This document shows, one piece after another, positions 19,357-28,912 of a DNA stretch of 64,000 bases (its first letter is position 1; each line of letters opens with the position of its first letter). The notes beneath the pieces were generated by a model that saw only the letters and a list, made by a program, of their open reading frames with translations, was not told the DNA's origin and searched no databases. Source of the DNA: an uncultured Streptococcus sp. (GTDB lineage Bacteria > Bacillota > Bacilli > Lactobacillales > Streptococcaceae). The stretch lies in contig NZ_CABFMF010000079.1 of the NCBI RefSeq assembly GCF_901875575.1, positions 1 to 64,000 on the forward strand. The letters run 5' to 3'. The translations under genes were made by a program, and so were the position numbers.

Positions 19357-22300
19357 TTATTTTCCAGTGAAATATTTAACCGCTGACGCGAACAGCTGCT
19401 GGTCTTTATTTCCTGGGATGTTTTGGAAAAGACCGTCCTCATACCGCTCTGAGTGGGCCATTTTCCCAATAATCTGACCGTTTTTGCTGGTAATTCCTTC
19501 GATAGCGTTGACAGAACCGTTCGGATTGTATTTAGAATCCATGCTTGGTTTGCCGTCAAAGTCAACGTATTGGCTGAAAATTTGTCCATTATCACGGAGT
19601 TCAGCAAATTCCTCAGCCGTCACGACAAATTTCCCTTCTCCATGTGATACAGGAATGGCGTGGATATCTCCCACTTTCACACCAGAGAGCCAAGGTGAAT
19701 TAGTATTGGCAATACGGGTTTCTACCATCTTAGCTACGTGCTGGTTAGCATCATTGTAGAAGAGAGTTGGGCTAGTGTTGCTTGCATCTTCAAAATTTCC
19801 GTATGGAAGGAGACCTGATTTGACCAAGGCTTGGAATCCGTTACAGATACCGATAATCAAACCGCCACGAGCGATAAAGCTATCAACGGCTGCACGCACT
19901 TTTTCATTGAGAAGGATGTTGACGATAAACTTAGCGGATCCATCTGGCTCATCTGCAGCTGAGAAACCACCTGCAAAGAAGAGAATATTTGCTTTCCCAA
20001 TATTATCAACCATGGTTTCAACTGACTTGACAATGGCTTCTTCATTCAAGGTCACAAATGGCACCAAGTTAACCTCCGCCCCTTCTTTTTCAAAAGCCTT
20101 AGCTGAGTCATATTCTGAGTTGGTTCCTGGGAAGACTGGGATATAGACCACCGGTTTTTCAACAACTTCTTTAGCCGTCATCACTACTTCAGAAGCGATA
20201 GCTGGAACCTCTTCCAGTTCTTTCGCTTGGGTAAATTCTGTTGGGTAAACTTCTTCCAGTCTTCCTTGGAAAGCACTGTCAAGCTTTTGTCCATCTAGCT
20301 TCACACCATTAACAGTTAGTGTAAAGTCTACTGTTGTTTGTCCAATCTTCTCCACTCCAGCGATTTCTTCAGGAGAAGTGAAGACAAATCCACCCAATTG
20401 AGCTGTCAAAGTCGTTTCAAGTTCAGGCAAGGTCACCTCTGCACCGATATGGTTTCCAAAGCTAGCAAGTGCCAAACTTTCAATAACACCACCGTATTTA
20501 ACAGCTGAAGCTGCTGTTACTTTGTGAGCCTTTTGAAGAGCTTCAAACTGAGCAAAATTAGACTTAATCAAGTCAAAATTAATCTCTGCAGAGAGTGCTT
20601 GGCCTGGAATATAGTAGATATTTTCACCAGCAGTCTTAAATTCAGGCGAAAGCACCTTACGGCTATCTACTGTTGCCACACCAAAGGCAACCAAGGTAGG
20701 TGGTACTGTCAATTCTTCAAAAGTACCAGACATGGAGTCCTTACCACCGATGGATGGCAATCCGAGCTGGATTTGTGCCTCAATAGAACCGAGTAGAGCT
20801 GCTACTGGCTGACCAAAACGCTCTGCTTGTTTATCCATACGCTCGAAGTACTCTTGGTAAGAGAAGCGAGCCTTAGACCAGTTGGCACCAGTAGCAACCA
20901 AACGAGCAGTTGCTTCGATCACCGCATAGGCAGCACCGTGGTATGGAGACCATTCAGCTACATATGGGTTGAATCCTTGAGCCATGACGGATGCAGTATG
21001 AGTCACACCGTGTTGAACTGGTAATTTCTGCACAGATGCCTCAGTTGGTGTGAGTTGGTAACGACCCCCAAGTGGGTGGTTTACCGTAGAGCGACCAACA
21101 GAGCAATCAAAGATCGTTTGCAATCCTTTTTGACTGGCATGATTGAGATCAGATAAGACTGCAAGAGTATCCGCTTCAAGGCTTTCTGCACTTGTTTTGC
21201 GTTCTTCTGGAAGTTCGACATCCTTGTCCACAACCTTGGCATCAACGACCACGCGCACACCATTGGTATCAAGGAAACGACGCTCCAAGTCCACGATTGT
21301 CTCACCATTCCAGTGCATGACTAGATTTGGTTTTTCAGTCACTGTCGCCACAACAACGGCGTCAATATTTTCTTTGTTACATTCTCCAACAAAGGCATCT
21401 ACGTCCTCAGGACGAACCACAACAGCCATCCGTTCTTGAGATTCAGAGATAGCAATTTCTGTACCATTCAAACCTTGATATTTAAGCGGTACCTTGTTGA
21501 GGTCGATTTCAAGACCGTCTGCCAATTCACCGATAGCTACACAGACACCACCTGCCCCAAAGTCATTAGATTTCTTGATGAGACGCGTCACCTCACCATT
21601 ACGGAAAAGGCGTTGAATCTTACGTTCTTCGATGGCATTCCCTTTTTGAACCTCAGCACCAGCAGTCTCCACAGACTCAACCGTTTGAACCTTAGAAGAC
21701 CCTGTCGCACCACCGACACCATCACGTCCAGTCTTACCTCCAAGGAGGATAATCACATCACCAGCTTCCGGTTTTTCACGGACAACGTTGCCCTTAGGAG
21801 CCGCACCGACAACCGCACCAAGCTCCATGCGTTTAGCAACGAAACCTGGATGGAAATACTCCCGAACATAGGTCGTCGCAAGCCCAATCTGATTACCATA
21901 TGAAGAATAACCATGAGCCGCTGTCTTAGAAATGACTTGTTGTGGCAATTTCCCAGCACGCGTTTCCGAAATCGGTGCTGTAATATCACCCGCACCTGAG
22001 ATACGCATTGCCTGATAAACGTAGGAACGACCTGACAATGGGTCACGAATAGCTCCACCAATACAGGTAGCAGCCCCACCAAATGGTTCAATTTCTGTTG
22101 GATGGTTGTGGGTTTCATTCTTGAACATGAGAAGCCATGGCTCTTTCACACCATTAACGTCCACTTCGATTTCGACCGAACAAGCATTGATTTCATCTGA
22201 CACTTCCATATCGTCCAAACGTCCATTAGCACGCTCATAACGACCGAAAATAGTCGCCATATCCATTAAGGTTTGTGGTTTCTCCGAACGCCCCAACTCC

Positions 22301-23082
22301 TCACGCATAGCAATATACTTGTCATAAGTTGCTTGTAATTGTTTTTGGAATTTAGAAGCTGAAAAGTCGATGTGTTTTAGCTCTGTCTCAAAAGTCGTGT
22401 GACGACAGTGGTCAGACCAGTAAGTATCCAAAACCTTGAGTTCAGTCTCAGTTGGCACGCGCCCGATTGACTTAAAGTAGTCTTGGATAAAGAGCAAGTC
22501 ATCCACTTCCATTGCCATCCCTTGCTCGGCCTTGTAGCGGGCAAAGTCTTCTGCCGTATAGCTTTCAAAGAAAGTCAATTTGGGAATGGTCTTGTCTGAC
22601 TCTGAAAATTCCTGCTTAGCAATCCCTGTCGTGATATCCTTGAAACGAGAATCAACTGGATTGAGCAAGTAGTTCTTGACCGCTTCTAGCTCAGTCGCAT
22701 CAATATCTTTATTAACTAAGTAAAGTTGAGCAGTATTAACCCTCACGTCACTCGAACTACCTAGCAACAGCAAAGCTTCTTGAGAAGATGCTGCACGCTG
22801 ATCAAACTGACCTGGCAAGCTTTCAATGGCAAAGAAAGCATAATTGGCAAGGTCTGCCAGTACAGTTGCTTCATCCAATACATGGTCTGTCACCTGCTCA
22901 GAGAAAATGTGTTTTTCTGCTCGCGCAAATAGGTCATCTGCCAAATCAAAGACATCATAAACCTGCACAATGCGAATATTTTTCAAGGTAGACAAACTCA
23001 AATTATGCTGAAGTTCTCTCACCAAACTTTCTGATTTAATCTGAAAATCAGCCTTTTTCTCAACAAAAATACGTTTATTCAT
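19357..23082 (-). CDS. purL: Phosphoribosylformylglycinamidine synthase, single-chain
   Basis: This converts FGAR to FGAM using glutamine and ATP. At 1241 aa it is the large single-chain type, which joins the PurS-like, synthetase and glutaminase parts that are separate proteins in Bacillus. Seen: the LKVLDTYWSDHCRHTTF motif near residue 220, FKNETHNHPTEIEPFGGAAT, the second half with GGKDSMSG, and a C-terminal class I glutaminase with the nucleophile in IGICNGFQALVKSG and the SHGEGKF histidine segment. ATG 23082 is preceded by GAGG at a normal spacing. Confidence 0.97.
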   Translation of the reverse strand: MNKRIFVEKKADFQIKSESLVRELQHNLSLSTLKNIRIVQVYDVFDLADDLFARAEKHIFSEQVTDHVLDEATVLADLANYAFFAIESLPGQFDQRAASSQEALLLLGSSSDVRVNTAQLYLVNKDIDATELEAVKNYLLNPVDSRFKDITTGIAKQEFSESDKTIPKLTFFESYTAEDFARYKAEQGMAMEVDDLLFIQDYFKSIGRVPTETELKVLDTYWSDHCRHTTFETELKHIDFSASKFQKQLQATYDKYIAMREELGRSEKPQTLMDMATIFGRYERANGRLDDMEVSDEINACSVEIEVDVNGVKEPWLLMFKNETHNHPTEIEPFGGAATCIGGAIRDPLSGRSYVYQAMRISGAGDITAPISETRAGKLPQQVISKTAAHGYSSYGNQIGLATTYVREYFHPGFVAKRMELGAVVGAAPKGNVVREKPEAGDVIILLGGKTGRDGVGGATGSSKVQTVESVETAGAEVQKGNAIEERKIQRLFRNGEVTRLIKKSNDFGAGGVCVAIGELADGLEIDLNKVPLKYQGLNGTEIAISESQERMAVVVRPEDVDAFVGECNKENIDAVVVATVTEKPNLVMHWNGETIVDLERRFLDTNGVRVVVDAKVVDKDVELPEERKTSAESLEADTLAVLSDLNHASQKGLQTIFDCSVGRSTVNHPLGGRYQLTPTEASVQKLPVQHGVTHTASVMAQGFNPYVAEWSPYHGAAYAVIEATARLVATGANWSKARFSYQEYFERMDKQAERFGQPVAALLGSIEAQIQLGLPSIGGKDSMSGTFEELTVPPTLVAFGVATVDSRKVLSPEFKTAGENIYYIPGQALSAEINFDLIKSNFAQFEALQKAHKVTAASAVKYGGVIESLALASFGNHIGAEVTLPELETTLTAQLGGFVFTSPEEIAGVEKIGQTTVDFTLTVNGVKLDGQKLDSAFQGRLEEVYPTEFTQAKELEEVPAIASEVVMTAKEVVEKPVVYIPVFPGTNSEYDSAKAFEKEGAEVNLVPFVTLNEEAIVKSVETMVDNIGKANILFFAGGFSAADEPDGSAKFIVNILLNEKVRAAVDSFIARGGLIIGICNGFQALVKSGLLPYGNFEDASNTSPTLFYNDANQHVAKMVETRIANTNSPWLSGVKVGDIHAIPVSHGEGKFVVTAEEFAELRDNGQIFSQYVDFDGKPSMDSKYNPNGSVNAIEGITSKNGQIIGKMAHSERYEDGLFQNIPGNKDQQLFASAVKYFTGK

Positions 23083-23153
23083 TCGTTCTTATTCCTCTAT
23101 TTTAGCTCTTACATATTTGGAGCAATTCCTTAGGCACCCAAACATAACAGTCT

Positions 23154-23221
23154 ATTTCAAAGCCTGCAACTTTTCCCAAACAATCTCATAGACATCTGTT
23201 AATTCACCTAGTCCTCTACGG
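23154..23221 (-). pseudogene. Duplicated 3' end of purC
   Basis: This 68-bp stretch repeats the end of purC (23299-23366) in the same orientation, offset by 145 bp, with about eight mismatches. Translated in the purC frame it gives [17 protein letters not shown], ending at a stop as purC does. It lies downstream of the real purC stop, so it is an untranslated duplicate. The two copies are separated by about 77 bp that include a strong hairpin. Confidence 0.8.
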
Positions 23222-23224
23222 AGT

Positions 23225-23247
23225 GAAAAGGTCTGGGGGACCTTTTC
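23225..23247. other. Hairpin between the two purC 3' ends
   Basis: GAAAAGGTC (23225-23233) pairs perfectly with GACCTTTTC (23239-23247) around a 5-nt loop. It is directly at the edge of the duplicated purC tail, so it may be the inserted element that caused the duplication. No T run follows on the minus strand, so termination is unlikely. Confidence 0.5.
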
Positions 23248-23296
23248 AGCCTGAGTCCTTTTATTTGAGAGACGAAGGTTTTCCGTTGCTAACAGA

Positions 23297-24004
23297 TTAT
23301 TTCAACCCCTGCAACTTATCCCAGACAATCTCATAGACATCTGTTAATTCACCCAATCCCCTACGGAAAACATCCTTGTCCATGTGATTGCCCTCAGCGT
23401 CCCATAAACGGCAGTTATCAGGTGAAAATTCGTCAGCCAAGATGATCTTGCCATCCTTATCAAAACCAAACTCTAACTTAAAGTCAATCAACTTCAGACC
23501 AATCTCAACAAACCAAACTTTCAAAAGTTCATTGATACGACGCGTTTCTTCCTTCAAATAAGCAATCTGTTGCTCATCTGCAATATTTAGGAATTTTACA
23601 TGCTCATCATTGATAAAAGGATCGTCCAAATCATCATTTTTATAGTAAAATTCGACAATTGGATTCTCCAATGCAATACCCTCTTCCACTCCAAAGCGTT
23701 TTGAAAATGAGCCTGCCGTATAATTACGAAGAACAACTTCCAAAGGAATAATCTTCACTTTTTTATTGAGTTGCTCTGTATCTGAAAGTCTTTCGATAAA
23801 GTGAGTTTCCACGCCAGCAGCATTCAACTTCTCAAAAATAAAAGATGAAATCTGATTATTCAAGACTCCCTTACCTGCAATCTGCTCTTTCTTCACTCCA
23901 TTGAAAGCAGTTGCCTGATCCTTATAACTTGAAATAATAAGATTTTCATCCTCAGTTGTATAGATATCTTTAGCTTTTCCCGAATATATAAGTTGTTTTG
24001 ACAT
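23297..24004 (-). CDS. purC: SAICAR synthetase
   Basis: PurC ligates aspartate to CAIR to give SAICAR. The 235-aa protein has the N-terminal YSGKAKDIY motif, the [16 protein letters not shown] substrate segment, and [10 protein letters not shown] followed by [14 protein letters not shown], all diagnostic. It is the first gene of the pur cluster, with a promoter and candidate PurR boxes upstream. Downstream lies a partial copy of its own 3' end before purL. Confidence 0.97.
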   Translation of the reverse strand: MSKQLIYSGKAKDIYTTEDENLIISSYKDQATAFNGVKKEQIAGKGVLNNQISSFIFEKLNAAGVETHFIERLSDTEQLNKKVKIIPLEVVLRNYTAGSFSKRFGVEEGIALENPIVEFYYKNDDLDDPFINDEHVKFLNIADEQQIAYLKEETRRINELLKVWFVEIGLKLIDFKLEFGFDKDGKIILADEFSPDNCRLWDAEGNHMDKDVFRRGLGELTDVYEIVWDKLQGLK

Positions 24005-24036
24005 TTCAAAGTTCGCCTTTCATATTATTTGAGCAC

Positions 24037-24065
24037 ATTTTACCATAAAAACGAGAAAAACACAA
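24037..24065 (-). promoter_or_regulatory. pur operon promoter
   Basis: On the minus strand, -35 TTGTGT (24060-24065) and extended -10 TGGTAAAAT (hexamer 24037-24042) are 17 bp apart. Transcription would start about 25-30 nt upstream of purC. Confidence 0.6.
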
Positions 24066-24066
24066 G

Positions 24067-24083
24067 AATTTTAGCGAACAAAT
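24067..24083. promoter_or_regulatory. Candidate PurR box, proximal
   Basis: AATTTTAGCGAACAAAT resembles the A/T-flanked CGAAC PurBox of the PurR activator described for Lactococcus. It sits immediately upstream of the purC -35. Confidence 0.5.
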
Positions 24084-24162
24084 AGATGGAGGATTTATAG
24101 ATTGTAAATAAATAGGTGCGAAAGGTATGAATTTTTTTCATAAATTCTATATAACCCCTAGT

Positions 24163-24179
24163 AATTTGCGAACAGTATT
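24163..24179. promoter_or_regulatory. Candidate PurR box, distal
   Basis: AATTTGCGAACAGTATT repeats the GCGAACA core of the proximal box in the same orientation, 96 bp further upstream. Paired boxes are common at PurR-controlled promoters. The rest of the 308-bp gap between purC and acpP shows no gene. Confidence 0.45.
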
Positions 24180-24273
24180 CTATTTTTAACAATTTGAAAA
24201 AATGACTTATATTTCCTTTTTTTGAAAGCAATATCTACTTGAAATATTAAAGCTATTCTTCAATAAAATACAA

Positions 24274-24301
24274 CAAAAAAGCAACATGACTTGAATGTTG
24301 C
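24274..24301 (-). terminator. Terminator after acpP
   Basis: GCAACAT (24281-24287) pairs with ATGTTGC (24295-24301); on the minus strand the stem is followed by six T. It lies 12 bp past the acpP stop and ends the aminotransferase-recO-plsX-acpP unit. Confidence 0.85.
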
Positions 24302-24312
24302 TCTCTACTATT

Positions 24313-24549
24313 TTATTTTTTATTTTTTACTACTTGTACCACATCAGCAACACTTTGCAGTTGATCAATTTCCTCATCGCTGATTTCGATATTAAATTCA
24401 TCTTCCAGTGTCAAGATAAACTCCATCAAGTCAACTGAGTCAGCATCCAAATCGTCTTTCAGACTCAAGGATTCTGTCACAACAAAGTCCTCTCCCTGTC
24501 GCTCTTGGATAATGGTCACAATACGGTCAAAAATTTCTTTTTCTGTCAT
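24313..24549 (-). CDS. acpP: Acyl carrier protein (second ACP)
   Basis: This small 78-aa acidic helical carrier has the phosphopantetheine attachment Ser38 in DADSVDLMEF; most housekeeping ACPs have DSLD, so the Val is a mild variation. It follows plsX by 5 bp, as in pneumococcus. It probably feeds acyl chains to phospholipid synthesis. GGAG precedes the start within the short gap. Whether it is the main fatty-acid-synthesis ACP or a second one cannot be decided here. Confidence 0.9.
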   Translation of the reverse strand: MTEKEIFDRIVTIIQERQGEDFVVTESLSLKDDLDADSVDLMEFILTLEDEFNIEISDEEIDQLQSVADVVQVVKNKK

Positions 24550-24554
24550 CTCTT

Positions 24555-25547
24555 TTATTCTCCTGAAAATTCACGCGCAGTTTGCGCAACTACGTCTGTC
24601 TCTAGCATGGTACGAATCTGGCGAATTGTACTATACACAGCCTTGGCATCACTTGAGCCGTGGGTCTTAACAACCGGTGCTTTGACACCAAACAAGACCG
24701 CACCTCCGACATCTGAATAGTTAAGCTGTTTTTTCAAACCTCTGAGACTATCCTTGAGAAGAAGTGCACCTAGTTTTGCTCGAAGTCCACCACCAGTAAT
24801 AGAGGTTTTAAGCAGGCCCATAATTCCCATGGCTGTTCCCTCAATGGCTTTAAGAACAGCGTTTCCCGTGAAACCATCTGCGACGACAACATCTGCAACT
24901 CCCTCCATCAAATCACGCGCTTCCACGTTTCCGATAAAGTTCAAGCTCTCGTCAGCAGCTAACAATTCATAGGTTTCCTTGCGGAGTAGGTCACCCTTAC
25001 TACTTTCTGTTCCATTATTAAGTAAGCCAACACGAGGCTTTGTAATCCCACGAACATTTTTAGCATAGAAGGATCCGAGAACAGCGTACTGATAGAGGTG
25101 CTGGGCTGTATTTTCAGCATTGGCGCCTAAATCTAGCATATCAAAGCCTTTTCCATCTGTAGTTGGTAGGGTTGACATGAGTCCAGGACGGTCGATATTC
25201 TTGATCCGACCTACGATGAAAAATCCTGCCGCTAAAAGAGCACCTGTATTCCCAGCAGAGAGAACGGCATCCGCATCCCCATCCTTGACAGCCTTGGCCG
25301 CCAAGATCATACTGGCATTTTTCTTCTTCCGAATAGCTCTCGTAGGTTCATCATCAGAATCAATTTTCTCCTCCGTATGGATGATGCTGACGCGCTCTGT
25401 AGCTGTTAGATATTGCTTGATTTTAGCTTCATCTCCGTAGAGTTGAACTTCAATATCTGAAAAGTCAGCTAGGGCTTGATTGACACCCTCAACGATGGCT
25501 TGGGGTGCGTAATCGCCTCCCATGGCATCTATTGCGATTTTTTTCAT
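24555..25547 (-). CDS. plsX: Phosphate acyltransferase PlsX
   Basis: PlsX makes acyl-phosphate from acyl-ACP, the first step of bacterial phosphatidic acid synthesis. The 330-aa protein begins with [13 protein letters not shown] and has the family's [17 protein letters not shown] and [16 protein letters not shown] segments. It overlaps recO by 4 bp and is followed by acpP, its likely acyl donor partner. Confidence 0.96.
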   Translation of the reverse strand: MKKIAIDAMGGDYAPQAIVEGVNQALADFSDIEVQLYGDEAKIKQYLTATERVSIIHTEEKIDSDDEPTRAIRKKKNASMILAAKAVKDGDADAVLSAGNTGALLAAGFFIVGRIKNIDRPGLMSTLPTTDGKGFDMLDLGANAENTAQHLYQYAVLGSFYAKNVRGITKPRVGLLNNGTESSKGDLLRKETYELLAADESLNFIGNVEARDLMEGVADVVVADGFTGNAVLKAIEGTAMGIMGLLKTSITGGGLRAKLGALLLKDSLRGLKKQLNYSDVGGAVLFGVKAPVVKTHGSSDAKAVYSTIRQIRTMLETDVVAQTAREFSGE

Positions 25548-26314
25548 TTGTCTTCCTCTTTTAGTAATTGTCCCCAGTCTGCTAGGGAATCAATGAATTT
25601 CTTTGATTTTAGGTGAATCCCGACATACTCTTCATAAATCTGATCCATAAACTTGCGTAAGTCTTGCTTGATTTCAGGATTGAGCGAAATGGTCTCCAAA
25701 GTCTCGAAATCAATAGCTTGAAATTGATTGAGCAGATAAGGAATGTTGGGATTTAGATGACAACGTTTCTCATCTTCATGGTAATGATCTGGGCAGAGAC
25801 AAGCTCCGTATTTAAATGAAAAGTCAAAGGCTTGTCCAACTCGATGGCAAAAGACACACTCATTAAAATTGAGGCTGATTCCAAATCGAGTCAAGATTTG
25901 AATTTCAAAAATATTGGTCAAGACCTGATAATCCAAGCCCGCTTCCATTAACTCCAAAGTCTTTTGCAAAAAAGCAAACAAGGGAGCATCCTGCTGATTG
26001 TCCTGCAAACTAGCATCGGCAAGAGCTGCCACGTAGGTCGCATAGGCCATGACAAAGAGGTCACTATTAATCTTTGGAAAAGTCACAACCTCATGATAGT
26101 CCTCAATGTAACTGAGCCCATCATCATTGATTCGCAGGAGAAAACGAGCTAGTGCCAAAGGCTGAATAACAGGGGCTAGTTTAGATTGGCCTGCATGTTT
26201 GACGAAAAACATCCTCTTGCCAGCCTGCTCTGTAAAGATTTTGACAAGTTTGTCATCCTCTCGAAAATTGCGATTGTAGAGCACCAAACCTTGACTCGTG
26301 ATAGACTGAATCAT
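25544..26314 (-). CDS. recO: DNA repair protein RecO
   Basis: RecO works with RecR in loading RecA at gaps. The 256-aa protein has an N-terminal OB-fold ([21 protein letters not shown]) and a zinc-binding pattern in the second half (CVFCHRVG, then GACLCPDH). Its ends overlap both the aminotransferase gene (26311-26314) and plsX (25544-25547) by ATGA, so the three are translationally coupled. Confidence 0.95.
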   Translation of the reverse strand: MIQSITSQGLVLYNRNFREDDKLVKIFTEQAGKRMFFVKHAGQSKLAPVIQPLALARFLLRINDDGLSYIEDYHEVVTFPKINSDLFVMAYATYVAALADASLQDNQQDAPLFAFLQKTLELMEAGLDYQVLTNIFEIQILTRFGISLNFNECVFCHRVGQAFDFSFKYGACLCPDHYHEDEKRCHLNPNIPYLLNQFQAIDFETLETISLNPEIKQDLRKFMDQIYEEYVGIHLKSKKFIDSLADWGQLLKEEDK

Positions 26315-27480
26315 GCTTCTCCCATATACTCCTCAAGTCGTTTAATGGCTTCTTTGATAGTCTCCATGCTAGCTGCATAAGACAGACGCACATAGCCTTC
26401 CCCGTAACGTCCAAAAGCAGCACCCGGAATAAAGGCAACAGCCTTCTTCTGAGCAAAATCCTTCAGAAAAGCAAAGGAATCTTGATTGTAACCAGCTGGA
26501 ATCTTAGCAAAGATATAGAAAGCGCCGTCTGGTTTAATAATCTCAAAACCAAGAGCAGTCATCTTTTCAATAATATAATCCCGACGCTGGAGATATTCCT
26601 TCTTCATCGGCTCCGCATCGTTTTTACCAGCCGTCAAGGCTTCCACCGCAGCATGTTGGGCCATGGTGTTGGCAGCAGTCACCAAGTACTGATGACTCTT
26701 GATCAACTGGGCTGTAAAGGTCGCAGGAGCGAAAATCAGCCCCAAACGCCAACCTGTCATGGCATGCGATTTAGATAAACCATTGATAATAATAGCCTGA
26801 TCTCTCAGCATCGTTCCTAGAGACACATGGGCTTGGCTTGTATAGGTCAATTCTGAGTAAACCTCATCACAGACCACAAAAATCTCATACTTGCGTAAAA
26901 CAGCTGCCAAGGCTTCCAACTGCTCCCGACTATAGGTAATTCCTGTCGGATTGGCTGGATAGTTGAGGATGACGGCCTTAAGTTTATCCCCCTGCTCAAG
27001 AATGGCTGCCTCTAACATTTCTGGTGTTAAAACAAATCCATTTTCAGTGGTATCAATCTCTACAATCTCAGCCCCAACTAGATTAACAATTGGCTCATAG
27101 CCTGGATAGGCGGGAGCTGGCAAAAGCACCTTGTCCCCTTCTTCCAAAATAGCTGTCAAAGTAGCAGATAAAGCCTCTGTCGCCCCAATGGTGACTAAAA
27201 TTTCATTTTCAGGATTATAGTCTAGTTGGTACTTTTCTCTGACAAAATCGCTAGCTGCTTGTCTTAAAGCTATTAAACCACTCATACCAGTATAGTAGGA
27301 TTGGTTCTGGTCAATAGCTTTCTTAGCTGCTTCTTTTATATGATTCGGCGTTGTAAAATCAGGTTCTCCCAAAGTCAAACGCAAGACCCCAGGAATCTCA
27401 GAAATAGCCTGGTCAAACTGACGAATCAAGGAAACTTGAATCTTATCTAACTGTTTATTAAAGCGCTTAGTTAAGTCCAT
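26311..27480 (-). CDS. araT: Class I/II pyridoxal-phosphate aminotransferase
   Basis: This 389-aa fold-type I aminotransferase resembles the aromatic aminotransferase AraT of lactic acid bacteria. Seen: [11 protein letters not shown] near the N-terminus, the [11 protein letters not shown] substrate loop, and the PLP-lysine in [16 protein letters not shown]. The substrate (aromatic amino acids) is inferred from the pneumococcal context. AGGAGG precedes ATG 27480, with a good promoter (27511-27539) upstream. Confidence 0.88.
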   Translation of the reverse strand: MDLTKRFNKQLDKIQVSLIRQFDQAISEIPGVLRLTLGEPDFTTPNHIKEAAKKAIDQNQSYYTGMSGLIALRQAASDFVREKYQLDYNPENEILVTIGATEALSATLTAILEEGDKVLLPAPAYPGYEPIVNLVGAEIVEIDTTENGFVLTPEMLEAAILEQGDKLKAVILNYPANPTGITYSREQLEALAAVLRKYEIFVVCDEVYSELTYTSQAHVSLGTMLRDQAIIINGLSKSHAMTGWRLGLIFAPATFTAQLIKSHQYLVTAANTMAQHAAVEALTAGKNDAEPMKKEYLQRRDYIIEKMTALGFEIIKPDGAFYIFAKIPAGYNQDSFAFLKDFAQKKAVAFIPGAAFGRYGEGYVRLSYAASMETIKEAIKRLEEYMGEA

Positions 27481-27510
27481 AGATACCTCCTACTTGCAAA
27501 ATATATCTCT

Positions 27511-27539
27511 ATTATACTATAAAAGCATCTTATCCGCAA
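27511..27539 (-). promoter_or_regulatory. Promoter of the araT-recO-plsX-acpP operon
   Basis: On the minus strand, -35 TTGCGG (27534-27539) and -10 TATAAT (27511-27516) have a 17-bp spacer. It is divergent to the yeiH promoter. Confidence 0.75.
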
Positions 27540-27572
27540 AATTACATGAAAGAATAACTTCCTACTTCCCAT

Positions 27573-27601
27573 TTTACATTTCATTCTTACAGGTCTATAA
27601 T
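27573..27601 (+). promoter_or_regulatory. Promoter of yeiH
   Basis: TTTACA (27573-27578), a 17-bp spacer and a perfect TATAAT (27596-27601), 27 bp before the yeiH start. Confidence 0.8.
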
Positions 27602-27628
27602 AGTAACAGATTATTCTTGGAGGTTTTT

Positions 27629-28639
27629 ATGTCATTTTTATCAAAAAATGGAGCAGGCATCTTGGCCTGCCTTCTCATTTCAATCGTATCTTGGTACTTA
27701 GGAGGATTCTTCCCTGTGATTGGCGCATCCGTCTTTGCGATTTTCATAGGCATGCTTCTCCATCCCTTTCTCTCGCCCTATAAACAACTGGATGCTGGAT
27801 TGACCTTTAGTTCTAAAAAATTGCTCCAGTATGCCGTTATCTTGCTCGGCTTTGGACTTAATATCTCGCAAGTCTTCGCAGTTGGGCAATCTTCGCTCCC
27901 TGTTATTCTTTCCACCATCTCAATAGCCTTGATTGTAGCCTATCTTTTCCAACGTTTCTTTGCACTAGATACAAAACTGGCTACCTTGATTGGGGTAGGT
28001 TCTTCCATCTGTGGGGGTTCTGCCATTGCTGCGACAGCACCCGTTATCCATGCCAAGGAAAAGGAAGTAGCCCAAGCTATCTCCGTTATCTTTTTCTTCA
28101 ATGTCTTGGCTGCGCTCATCTTCCCAACCCTCGGCACCTGGCTTCACTTATCTAATGAAGGATTCGCCCTCTTTGCAGGAACAGCCGTCAATGACACTTC
28201 CTCCGTAACAGCTACAGCTAGCGCCTGGGACAGCCTTTACCAAAGCAATACCCTCGAGTCTGCAACCATTGTCAAACTCACACGAACCTTGGCCATTATC
28301 CCTATCACGCTCTTTCTCTCCTACTGGCAAAGTCGCGAGCAAAAAAATAAGCAAGGTCTGCAACTGAAAAAAGTCTTCCCACTTTTTATCCTTTACTTTA
28401 TCCTCGCATCTCTCCTAACCACCCTACTGACCTCTCTTGGTGTGTCCAGTAATTTCTTTACCCCTCTCAAACAATTTTCCAAATTTCTTATTGTCATGGC
28501 TATGAGCGCTATCGGTCTCAAAACCAATCTCATTGGATTGGTCAAATCCAGCGGCAAATCCATTCTCCTTGGAGCACTTTGCTGGATCGCCATCATCCTC
28601 ACCAGTCTTGGTATGCAGACCCTTATCGGTATTTTCTAA
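27629..28639 (+). CDS. YeiH-family putative sulfate exporter
   Basis: This 336-aa integral membrane protein has about ten hydrophobic segments and the family landmarks [19 protein letters not shown] (seen as [14 protein letters not shown]), [14 protein letters not shown] and KTNLIGL. It belongs to the UPF0324/YeiH family; the sulfate-exporter label is the family name and substrate is not shown by sequence. I chose ATG 27629 because TTGGAGG lies 5 nt upstream and the promoter lies just before; the longer frame from 27494 would include the promoter. A BOX element begins directly at its stop codon. Confidence 0.88.
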   Translation: MSFLSKNGAGILACLLISIVSWYLGGFFPVIGASVFAIFIGMLLHPFLSPYKQLDAGLTFSSKKLLQYAVILLGFGLNISQVFAVGQSSLPVILSTISIALIVAYLFQRFFALDTKLATLIGVGSSICGGSAIAATAPVIHAKEKEVAQAISVIFFFNVLAALIFPTLGTWLHLSNEGFALFAGTAVNDTSSVTATASAWDSLYQSNTLESATIVKLTRTLAIIPITLFLSYWQSREQKNKQGLQLKKVFPLFILYFILASLLTTLLTSLGVSSNFFTPLKQFSKFLIVMAMSAIGLKTNLIGLVKSSGKSILLGALCWIAIILTSLGMQTLIGIF

Positions 28640-28879
28640 TACCCTTCTAAAATTTCTTCAAACCACGTCAACGTCGCCTTGCCGTAGGTATGGTTACTGA
28701 CTTCGTCAGTTCTATCCACAACCTCAAAACTGTGTTTTGAGCTGACTTCGTCAGTTCTATCCACAACCTCAAAACTGTGTTTTGAGCTGACTTCGTCAGT
28801 TCTATCTACAACCTCAAAACAGTGTTTTGAGCAACCTGCGGCTAGTTTCCTAGTTTGCTCCTTGATTTTCATTGAGTAT
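28638..28879 (+). repeat. BOX element with three boxB units
   Basis: boxA (28638-28695) contains the complement of the classical BOX PCR core (CGTCAACGTCGCCTTGCCG). Three 45-bp boxB units follow at 28696-28740, 28741-28785 and 28786-28830, each with ACTTCGTCAGTTCTAT and ACCTCAAAAC. boxC (28831-28879) ends in TTTTCATTGAGTAT. The element starts at the yeiH stop codon. BOX elements are non-autonomous repeats of pneumococcus and relatives. The boxB copies are nearly identical, which implies recent unit expansion. Confidence 0.93.
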
Positions 28880-28884
28880 AACAC

Positions 28885-28910
28885 AAAAGGTAGCCCATCA
28901 GCTACCTTTT
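28885..28910. terminator. Bidirectional terminator between yeiH and the CoA-binding gene
   Basis: AAAAGGTAGC (28885-28894) pairs perfectly with GCTACCTTTT (28901-28910) with a 6-nt loop; A and T runs flank both sides. It serves two convergent genes. Confidence 0.88.
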
Positions 28911-28912
28911 TC

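Noticed and set aside
21436..21903. 155-codon plus-strand open frame inside purL
   Set aside because: Antisense shadow of purL without start signals or family features.
24040..24231. 63-codon minus-strand open frame upstream of purC
   Set aside because: It covers the pur promoter and PurR boxes, is A+T-rich, and has no coding-like composition.
28696..28830. Three regularly spaced 45-bp repeats as a possible CRISPR array
   Set aside because: The units are contiguous with no unique spacers and match boxB of a BOX element; no cas genes are present.
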